This document shows, piece by piece, positions 5,894-10,600 of a stretch of 10,600 nt of DNA. Each line of letters begins with the position of its first letter. Position 1 is the stretch's first letter. The notes beneath the pieces were generated by a model that did no database searches, had not been told where the DNA came from, and was given only the letters and a program-made list of their open reading frames with translations. Both the position numbers and the translations under genes were made by a program. Origin of the DNA: DATFVJ01 sp035517695. GTDB taxonomy: Bacteria; Actinomycetota; Actinomycetes; Streptosporangiales; Streptosporangiaceae. The stretch lies in contig DATIYI010000066.1 in assembly GCA_035517695.1 (NCBI GenBank), positions 1 to 10,600 of the forward strand, given 5' to 3'.

Positions 5894-5899
5894 TACCCT
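5894..5899 (+). promoter_or_regulatory. Candidate -10 element for a leaderless transcript
   Basis: TACCCT fits the actinobacterial -10 pattern TAnnnT and ends six bases before the ATG at 5906, which has no Shine-Dalgarno sequence. That geometry would start the mRNA at the A of the start codon. No convincing -35 was seen. Confidence 0.4.
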
Positions 5900-5905
5900 C
5901 AGCTG

Positions 5906-6787
5906 ATGGCTGGCCAGGCTGCGCAGATGAGCGGTGGCGGCCCGCCCGACGAGCCGCCCGCGGATTACGCCAGTTTGTTCACCGTAGAGCGGGACCGGCT
6001 CCATGAGCTGCTGGTCGGCCTGCAAGCGGCGGACTGGCTGCTACCCTCTCCGTGCCCGGGATGGACCGTGCTGGGCTTGTGTTGCCACCTGGTCGGTGAC
6101 GACTTCAGCCTGCTGGCCCGCCACCGCGACCGGCACCACGGCACGCCCGCCCCCGAGGGGGCGACGGAGGGCGAGTTCGTGGCCTGGCTCGATGAGCTGC
6201 AATCCGACTGGGTCCGCGCCGCCCGTCGGCTCAGCCCCCGGCTGGTCACCGACTTGCTGGCGTGGGCCGGGCCGCAGATCGCCGACACGTTCCGCCGGGA
6301 AGACCCGCGGGCGCGCACCGCCTCGGTGTCGTGGGCGGGCCCCGGCCCGCTGTCGGCCTGGCTCGACCAGGCGCGCGAGCTGTCAGAGTACTGGATTCAC
6401 CGCCAGCAACTCCTCCAGGCGCTCAGCCGCCCCAGCGACCTGCGCGCCGACCTGGCCGGGCCGCTGCTCGACGGGCTTGCCTGGGCGTGGCCCTACCGCC
6501 TCACCCAGGTCCCGGCCCGGCCTGGCGACACCGTGACAATCCGCCTCACCGGCCCGGTCACCAAGACCTGGTACCTGGTCGCCGCCGCATCTGGATGGCA
6601 GTTCGGTGACCGGCCCGGCTCCCGCCTTGCCGCCAGCCTGACGATGAGCACCGAGCAGGCCTGGCGGCTGCTGACCAACAACCTGCCAGCCGCCAGCCAA
6701 GCAGACATCGCGGCAGCCGGTGACGACGCGATCGCTCGCATCCTGCTCCGCACCCGTGCGATCATCGGCATGCCCAAATGGGCCTGA
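5906..6787 (+). CDS. Maleylpyruvate isomerase family, mycothiol-dependent (DinB-like) protein
   Basis: The 293-residue product has the two-domain layout of the TIGR03083 group. The N-terminal four-helix DinB-like domain begins near residue 20 (YASLFTVERDRLHELLVGL, then LPSPCPGWTV), and the C-terminal sterol-carrier-like domain begins near 205 (GDTVTIRLTGPVTKTWYLV, then AWRLLTNN). Candidate metal ligands are conserved: H61 in CCHLVGDD, and E161 and H165 in SEYWIHRQQ. In the characterised member this fold uses mycothiol as cofactor to isomerise maleylpyruvate to fumarylpyruvate in gentisate breakdown. Most homologues have unknown substrates, and no aromatic-degradation genes lie nearby, so the reaction should not be assumed. 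The start at 5906 is chosen for the leaderless -10; ATG at 5927 is an alternative that would trim only a Gly/Pro-rich leader. The gene is intact and diverges from the TetR remnant with the palindrome between them, so it may once have been under that regulator. Confidence 0.85.
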   Translation: MAGQAAQMSGGGPPDEPPADYASLFTVERDRLHELLVGLQAADWLLPSPCPGWTVLGLCCHLVGDDFSLLARHRDRHHGTPAPEGATEGEFVAWLDELQSDWVRAARRLSPRLVTDLLAWAGPQIADTFRREDPRARTASVSWAGPGPLSAWLDQARELSEYWIHRQQLLQALSRPSDLRADLAGPLLDGLAWAWPYRLTQVPARPGDTVTIRLTGPVTKTWYLVAAASGWQFGDRPGSRLAASLTMSTEQAWRLLTNNLPAASQADIAAAGDDAIARILLRTRAIIGMPKWA

Positions 6788-6999
6788 CCACGCACGCCAA
6801 CCCGCCTTACCTGCATCCCTCAGGTGACCGCAAGGTTTGATGTGGAGCTTGTGCGGTCATGGATGCCCTGGTCCGGGGCATAGCTGAGGTCTTCTCCCTG
6901 TTCCCGGTAGCTGCCGGTTCTGCGAGCGGGCGGGCGCGGTCACGGGGCGCTCAGCGCCCCCGTAGCGCCACGAAAAGGGTAGAAGCCCGCAGTCGCGGC
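6788..6999. terminator. Convergent intergenic region with a GC-rich hairpin (6944-6960)
   Basis: GGGGCGC-TCA-GCGCCCC at 6944-6960 is a perfect 7-bp stem with a 3-nt loop, lying between the end of the plus-strand isomerase gene and the end of the minus-strand regulator fragment. A T-tract does not follow, as is common for actinobacterial terminators. It could serve both directions. Apart from this I see nothing coding in the interval. Confidence 0.4.
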
Positions 7000-7305
7000 T
7001 TAGCCCGCCTCGCCCGCCGCGAAGCTGACCTCCGCCGTGTCGACATCCCCGGCGCGGCGCCCGGGTGCGGTCTGCTGCTTCCAGTACAGGTTGGTCAGTT
7101 CGGCGGCCTCCGGAGTGGTGAACCGCAGGTCAGCCGCGCCCACCTCGGCGACCTGCCCGCGTGCCTGGAGCCGGGCGAGCGGCAGCGGCGGCTCGCTCCG
7201 GCTGGCCAGCACCAGCCGCAGTCCCGGCGGCAGGTGCGAGACCAGGAAGCCCATCGCGTCGTGCAGCTGCCGCGAAAGCGATTGCCGGGCGGCCCGGGCG
7301 GGCAA
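7000..7305 (-). pseudogene. LuxR/MalT-type (LAL) ATPase regulator fragment
   Basis: Residues 14-72 of this frame (about 7090-7270) match the segment after Walker B in large ATP-binding LuxR (LAL/MalT-like) transcriptional regulators: LHDAMGFLVSHLPPGLRLVL, then ASRSEPPLPLARLQARGQ and the AADLRFTTPEAAEL signature. Full LAL proteins have about 850-950 residues with an N-terminal P-loop, TPR-like repeats and a C-terminal LuxR helix-turn-helix. Neither the P-loop nor the helix-turn-helix is here, and both flanks (MPARAARQSLSRQ before, LYWKQQTAPGRRAG after) are unlike the family. It is a 60-codon internal scrap set between intact genes, presumably left by deletion or recombination, and no activity is expected. 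Confidence 0.7.
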
Positions 7306-7349
7306 GATGTTTGCCTGCGGACCTGTGCCCGCCAGTCGCTGCGCCTGCG

Positions 7350-7931
7350 CTAGCGCGTGAGGTAGACGGTTATGAAGATGACGATGAGGATGAGCAGCGC
7401 GGTCGTCAGGCCGATCGCGGCCGTCCTGCCGCGACTCGCGCCGATGAGCGCCACCTTTCCCGCCGCTCCCGGGTGGGCATCCTCAAGCGCCCGCGTGCTG
7501 TCGTACCCCTCGCGGATGACGCGGATGCCGACGGCCGCGAGCGGCTCGAATACCTCCGGTGGGAAGAGCCGCAACACTTGCGGGTAATCTCGCGGAATGC
7601 CCGCCCGGACCAGTCGGCCTTCCCGGTCGAGCAGCAGCATCCGCCAGGTGGTGCCGGACCTCGGCCGGATCTCCCAGTGGTGGGTAGCGAGGCACACGGT
7701 GGTGACCGCGTCGGCGCGGCCAGTCGCGGGCAGCTGGAAGACACGGGATCCCCTGCCGCCGGGGAACTTGTCGCCGGACAGGGTCAGCGTGCCACTGCCG
7801 GTGTCAGCCGTCAGCCGCCAGTTGCCCAAGGTCCATGGCTCACGCGGCAGCAGCTTCCCGGCAGGGCGGACGGGCCGGATCTCGATGAGGCAGTCGGAGG
7901 AGGCGGCCTGCCCGGGAACGTCCGGGCTCAC
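7350..7931 (-). CDS. Tail-anchored protein of unknown function, 193 aa (operon gene 4)
   Basis: The start is GTG at 7931, whose bases overlap the TGA of the preceding gene (GTGA); GAAGG lies about 10 bases upstream. An ATG at 7967 in the same frame is an alternative. The protein has a soluble, beta-rich N-terminal part of about 165 residues with the landmarks LGNWRLTADTGSGTLTLSGD, LATHHWEIRP, LLLDREGRLVRAG and LRLFPPEVFEPLAAVGIRVI. A polar linker is followed by one C-terminal membrane helix (about residues 171-190, GLTTALLILIVIFITVYL) ending in Thr-Arg, so the domain should face the cytoplasm as a tail-anchored protein. Phrases such as RMLLLDREGRLVRAG and the adjoining strands suggest a PH-like or roll fold, but I recognise no family. 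Translational coupling to the frameshifted gene upstream implies joint function, and damage there could lower its expression. Confidence 0.75.
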   Translation of the reverse strand: MSPDVPGQAASSDCLIEIRPVRPAGKLLPREPWTLGNWRLTADTGSGTLTLSGDKFPGGRGSRVFQLPATGRADAVTTVCLATHHWEIRPRSGTTWRMLLLDREGRLVRAGIPRDYPQVLRLFPPEVFEPLAAVGIRVIREGYDSTRALEDAHPGAAGKVALIGASRGRTAAIGLTTALLILIVIFITVYLTR

Positions 7932-8550
7932 TGTGATTCGCCTTCGCCAGGATACCGCTGCAGCCATACCCCGGCGGCCAGCTCGTCCAGAGCGGGCAGC
8001 CAGCGGGCCGCCTCGAGGATGCCGGGGAACGATATGGTCATCATGACGGCGGCACCGTAGTCCCTGAAGACCCACGTGCTCGCCGACCGGCCGCTCGGGT
8101 CCCTCACCGGCCGCGTAGCGCAGCCGCAGGCGGCGGCACTCGCCCGCCTTGGTCTGCATAGGGGTGACGTCCGGTGGATAGTCAGTCACCGGGAAGCTCA
8201 GGAGCGAGCTCTTCCAGCAGGTCGTCCCACGCCTCGGCGGCGTCCCGGCCCGCGAGGTCCACCGGGGAGAAGGCCGCCATCCCCCTGATCCCCTCCTCGG
8301 GCGACGGGATGAGGATGAATCCCATCGAGGCGGAGTCGCCCGCCTGCTTGCGGGCGATGACCGCCGCCTGCCGCATGAGCGCGGTGAGCCGCTTCTCGCC
8401 CTCCGGGGTCCGGTACGCCGCCCACTGCGGGCGGGACAGCAGTTCGGCGGCCGCCTGGCCCGCCCAGTCCCCGCCATCGCCGCGCACGTCGGCCTGAAGC
8501 CAGAGCTGGTTGAAGTCCACCACCAAGGGTGGCAGCCGGAACTCAGTCAT
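7928..8550 (-). pseudogene. Unknown soluble protein, interrupted by two frameshifts (operon gene 3)
   Basis: The start is ATG at 8550 with GGAG six bases upstream. The first frame (MTEFRLPPLVVDFNQLWLQA, ending LEELAPELPGD) stops at 8182-8184. The protein continues in a second frame as YPPDVTPMQTKAGECRRLRL...PERPVGEHV, then in a third as WVFRDYGAAVMMTISFPGIL, EAARWLPALDELAAGVWLQR and YPGEGESQ, ending at TGA 7928-7930. The joins lie near 8185-8195 and 8068-8080. The composite of about 205 residues reads as one coherent protein and ends in a GTGA overlap with the next gene, which is the main reason for joining the pieces. The last part (AARWLPALDELA) is a helix typical of such small globular proteins. 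No signal peptide, membrane segment or recognised catalytic motif is visible. Either it is a young pseudogene in an otherwise intact operon, or the two indels are sequence errors. Confidence 0.65.
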
Positions 8551-8563
8551 GACGGCTCCGTCA

Positions 8564-9166
8564 TCAGGACCGCCACCTTAGCGACCGCGCGATCGCGTCG
8601 AAGAGTGTCACCAGCGCGTCGGCGAGCGGCTGCATTGGCGTCCCGAACGACACGACCAGGAACCCGGTGGGCCGACCGGGCATCGGCAGGAAGTAGTCGA
8701 CCCTGGTGATGCTGTCTTCGGCGTACCGCCGCCGCACCGCCGGGCCGCCGCCGACCTCCGTCAGTGAGATGTCGCCACCGGCCCCGCCGTCCTCGGCGGA
8801 TAGCTCGGCCGCCAGCATGTTGAGCGGGACCTCCTGGCCGCGATCCAGGTAGCTGATCAAACCGGACGCGGCGAGCGGTATCCCGTCGCGCTCGGCGAGG
8901 CTCAGCAGCACGTCAGTGCCGCCGGCCGACCGGGCATCCCGTAGCGCACGGTGGATCATCCGGGCGAACTTGTCTCTCACCGCGGATCGCTGGGGTTCCT
9001 CCAGGTCGGCGGTCTTGTTCGCCACCAACGTCGTGGCCCGCGCGGTTTCCCGGCCGTCCAGCGCGATCCGCGCCCAGCCGGGCGGCAGCAGCACGGCGAA
9101 GTCGCGCGGATGTGAACGTGGATCTAACCGTGGCCGTGAACGCGGATCTGAAGCGGCGCCCGTCAT
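8564..9166 (-). CDS. Conserved-looking protein of unknown function, 200 aa (operon gene 2)
   Basis: The ATG at 9166 overlaps the TGA of the preceding gene (ATGA), which decides the start; no separate strong RBS is present. After a short N-terminus containing a duplicated DPRSxPR motif (residues 7-20), the protein begins its fold at RDFAVLLPPGWARIALDGRE. It then has a helical part (AVRDKFARMIHRALRDARSA) and alternating strands with YLDRGQEVPLNML, VGGGPAVRRRYAEDSITRVD and YFLPMPGRPTGFLVVSFGTP, ending in an amphipathic helix (ALVTLFDAIARSLRW). The PPGWxxIPLD opening and the FLVVSFGTP strand before a final helix recall actinobacterial proteins that contain a mixed alpha/beta domain of unknown function; this is an impression, not a match. 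There is no signal peptide or membrane segment. The gene is intact and separated by 13 bp from operon gene 3, with which it shares size and probably partnership. Confidence 0.75.
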   Translation of the reverse strand: MTGAASDPRSRPRLDPRSHPRDFAVLLPPGWARIALDGRETARATTLVANKTADLEEPQRSAVRDKFARMIHRALRDARSAGGTDVLLSLAERDGIPLAASGLISYLDRGQEVPLNMLAAELSAEDGGAGGDISLTEVGGGPAVRRRYAEDSITRVDYFLPMPGRPTGFLVVSFGTPMQPLADALVTLFDAIARSLRWRS

Positions 9167-9310
9167 GGCACCGGCACGTTGCCGACCACCTGGCGGAAGG
9201 CCCCGATCGGCTGGTTAATCGCCGCCAAGTCGTCGTACTGGACCCACGAGTGGATTTGGTACGCGTTGCCGCCGATGAACGACGCCCACTGGGTGCCGCC
9301 CTCGAGCGCG
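9163..9310 (-). pseudogene. 3' end of an unknown gene (operon gene 1), 5' part lost
   Basis: The frame GGTQWASFIGGNAYQIHSWV, QYDDLAAINQPIGAFRQVVG then NVPVP ends at TGA 9163-9165, overlapping the next ATG as ATGA. Codon usage and residue balance look genuine from about 9310 down to the stop. Upstream the same frame becomes Arg/Gly/Pro-rich (RRRGCGRRGCGPLGGRSR), with no credible start before the divergent gene at 9429. I infer that the gene has lost its 5' part and with it probably the operon promoter. About 48 residues are too few to name a family. The coupling shows it belonged to the same unit as the three downstream genes. Confidence 0.5.
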
Positions 9311-9428
9311 GGCGGCCGGCTCCTACCACCGAGCGGCCCGCACCCCCTGCGGCCGCATCCCCGGCGGCGCACCCCCGGCGGTGATGGGCTCCGCACCGCC
9401 GCTTGGGTGCTGGCGCTTGACTGGCACG

Positions 9429-9800
9429 ATGACAGGTGACATGCCGCTGGCGGCGGTCACGCTCATCGCTAACCTGGTTGCGCTCGCGGTCGCCGTCGCC
9501 GAGCGGCGCCAGGCCCAACAGCACGCCGCGCAAGCAGCCGCGGCCTGCGCCACGGCCGAACACCCGCACACGGCTGTTGCCGCGGCCCGGTCCCGCGTTC
9601 CGCGCGCCGGCCGGGCCCAGGCGCCCCGCCGCGCCCGGCCGGTCACGGCCGCCGAGTGCGCTCTTTGCCCGCCCCGCCCTGCTGGGGGCCAACGGCTCCA
9701 TCGCAACGTTCTCTACTGGCCGACCTGTGAGGCGTGTTGGCCAAAATGGTTAGCGGAGGCGCAGACGAGGCGATCGGCGCGCCTGATCGGCATTGGCTAA
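9429..9800 (+). CDS. Small membrane protein with a CxxC...CxxC motif, 123 aa
   Basis: The start at ATG 9429 gives MTGDMPLAAVTLIANLVALA, a single N-terminal membrane helix (about residues 6-24), then an Ala/Gln- and Arg-rich linker (25-72). The C-terminal region pairs CALC (C77, C80) with CEAC (C100, C103), separated by 19 residues containing HRNVLYWPT. Two CxxC pairs at this distance are typical of a treble-clef or ribbon zinc site; zinc binding is inferred from the pattern. The tail WPKWLAEAQTRRSA is basic. Such short TM-plus-knuckle proteins often occur in actinobacterial accessory DNA. No Shine-Dalgarno site precedes the ATG, and an alternative ATG at 9441 has AGGTGA too close to use. The gene looks intact and stands alone between the truncated operon and the kinase gene. 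Confidence 0.6.
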   Translation: MTGDMPLAAVTLIANLVALAVAVAERRQAQQHAAQAAAACATAEHPHTAVAAARSRVPRAGRAQAPRRARPVTAAECALCPPRPAGGQRLHRNVLYWPTCEACWPKWLAEAQTRRSARLIGIG

Positions 9801-9902
9801 GGCTGACTGGAACGACTGCCGCTCAACAGGAGAAGAACCGCAGGTCGTTCAGCCCGGCCCAGATGTTGAAACGTCACCGTTCCCGGTGCCGTGGGCCTGC
9901 CG

Positions 9903-9908
9903 CATACT
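9903..9908 (+). promoter_or_regulatory. Candidate -10 element for the kinase gene
   Basis: CATACT (one mismatch to TATACT) ends six bases before GTG 9915, which has no Shine-Dalgarno site. This would give a leaderless mRNA. No -35 match at normal spacing was found. Confidence 0.35.
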
Positions 9909-9914
9909 GGTCCG

Positions 9915-10600
9915 GTGGAACCGGCAGCTGATTCCGTCGGGGGGCAGGTCCAGCCCCCCGCGGGCCGCTTCAGACGGGCACGCCGCCCGCGGTTAGCAGG
10001 GCCATCCGACCAGGCCCTGCACCGGCTGGCCGGCTGGTATGCGATCGCCCTGCGCCTCGGCGGCGCGGTCTTGTTCACCGCGGTAGCCGTGCTGGCCGCA
10101 ACGAAGCAGATCTCCGGCTGGCGGCTGGGCGCGCCGCTGACTGCGCTGTGCTTGTGGTCAGCCTTCTTCACTTGGCGGGTCCGGCGGTCCGGGTTGACGC
10201 CGACCGTGGTACTGGCCGACGCCGCGGTTATCTCGGCGCTGGCGCTGGCGCAGCAGCACCTGGTCCCGGTCGTGCTGATCAAGGACAGCACGACCTGGAT
10301 GCTCCCGCTGGCCTGCACGTCGGTGTACATCCTGCAGATCGCGCTGCGGCCGTGGCTCGGGCTGCCCGGAGCCGCGATCGTGGTCATCGCCTACGGGCTC
10401 GGCGCCGGCCACCCGGCCGATGCCTGGCTGCTGGTGGTGGAGACGATCGTCGCCGCCGGGCTGGTGGCGGTGATCCGCGGCGGCGCCCGGCAAGCGGACG
10501 CGATCGTCGCCGCCGGCCTGGAGACCGAGCGGCAGATCCGGGCCGAGGAGGCGCGGCGCGCTGACGAGCGAGAGCAGCACCGCCAGCTGCACGACACCGT
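9915..10600 (+). CDS. Sensor histidine kinase (HisKA_3 type), N-terminal part, runs off the window
   Basis: The frame starts at GTG 9915 and is open to the end of the window (228 complete codons). After a basic, Pro-rich cytoplasmic stretch (residues 1-38) there are several hydrophobic segments, approximately 41-61, 71-87, 96-113, 127-143, 148-164 and 169-186. These form a membrane sensor with no large external loop. A coiled-coil linker follows (RQADAIVAAGLETERQIRAE, then EARRADER), and the H-box HRQLHDTV closes the window; the phosphoacceptor is H225 of LHD. This LHDxV form belongs to the HisKA_3 kinases that pair with NarL/LuxR-type response regulators, so such a gene would be expected just downstream, together with the HATPase domain. 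The signal is unknown; membrane-embedded sensors of this layout often read envelope or lipid state. The start is chosen on the -10 spacing; later in-frame starts would cut the first helix. Confidence 0.85.
   Translation, partial: MEPAADSVGGQVQPPAGRFRRARRPRLAGPSDQALHRLAGWYAIALRLGGAVLFTAVAVLAATKQISGWRLGAPLTALCLWSAFFTWRVRRSGLTPTVVLADAAVISALALAQQHLVPVVLIKDSTTWMLPLACTSVYILQIALRPWLGLPGAAIVVIAYGLGAGHPADAWLLVVETIVAAGLVAVIRGGARQADAIVAAGLETERQIRAEEARRADEREQHRQLHDT
9939..9959. other. GC-rich inverted repeat inside the kinase 5' end
   Basis: GGGGGGC-AGGTCCA-GCCCCCC forms a perfect 7-bp stem with a 7-nt loop, 25 bases after the proposed GTG. If the kinase started later this could be a terminator for the upstream CxxC protein gene; with the GTG start it would be an mRNA hairpin near the start codon. 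It may also be a chance feature of G-rich coding DNA. Confidence 0.25.

Noticed and set aside
7932..8477. N-terminal half of a 375-codon minus frame continuing into the tail-anchored gene
   Set aside because: Most of it is an out-of-frame reading of operon gene 3; the GTGA junction and composition place the real start at 7931. About 30 codons near 8110-8190 do belong to gene 3 between its two frameshifts.
9323..9706. 127-codon minus frame opposite the CxxC protein gene
   Set aside because: Ala/Arg-rich with no RBS or motif; the plus strand has a TM helix and paired CxxC motifs.
1..10600. CRISPR array, attachment sites, complete insertion sequence or riboswitch
   Set aside because: No regularly spaced repeats, no intact recombinase, no paired terminal inverted repeats and no recognisable aptamer fold were found on reading both strands.

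Overview
The window reads as chromosomal DNA from a high-GC actinomycete. The evidence is the strong G/C bias at third codon positions, a mycothiol-dependent maleylpyruvate-isomerase-type protein (mycothiol is an actinobacterial thiol), probable leaderless starts, and an actinobacterial-style HisKA_3 sensor kinase. I cannot place it to genus; Streptosporangiales- or Frankia-like is only an impression.

The left half (1-5700) is unusually rich in broken genes. In order: a 3' piece of rtcB with a nonsense codon and an internal deletion (minus); unrecognised debris; an intact 95-aa helical protein (756-1043, minus); a SAM-methyltransferase scrap (minus); an integrase-type transposase scrap (plus); the frameshifted C-terminus of a short-chain dehydrogenase (plus); a lower-GC membrane-anchored secreted-domain protein (2390-3046, plus) overlapping a tiny upstream ORF; a lipoprotein gene disrupted by a 4-bp duplication (minus); and an intact two-TM membrane protein (3631-4356, plus). 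Then come an unrecognised remnant, a short-chain dehydrogenase that has lost its NAD(P)-binding motif and its catalytic Tyr, and a TetR regulator cut off after its DNA-binding domain (all minus). A perfect 16-bp palindrome sits in front of the TetR gene.

The right half (5900-10600) is healthier. An intact mycothiol-dependent maleylpyruvate isomerase family gene (5906-6787, plus) is followed by a probable hairpin and a fragment of a LuxR/MalT-type (LAL) regulator (minus). Next is a tightly coupled minus-strand operon of four genes of unknown function (about 9310 down to 7350). Its junctions are an ATGA overlap, a 13-bp gap and a GTGA overlap; its first gene survives only as a 3' end and its third carries two frameshifts. 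On the plus strand follow a small membrane protein with a CxxC...CxxC knuckle (9429-9800) and the sensor half of a histidine kinase (9915 to the window end).

No CRISPR array, rRNA, convincing tRNA or complete insertion sequence was seen. I found no clear new defence or biosynthetic system. The best candidates for something undescribed are the four-gene coupled operon, the low-GC membrane-anchored protein with its overlapping micro-ORF, and the CxxC membrane protein. Because many genes carry small indels, sequencing or assembly error must be excluded before the decay is taken as biological.
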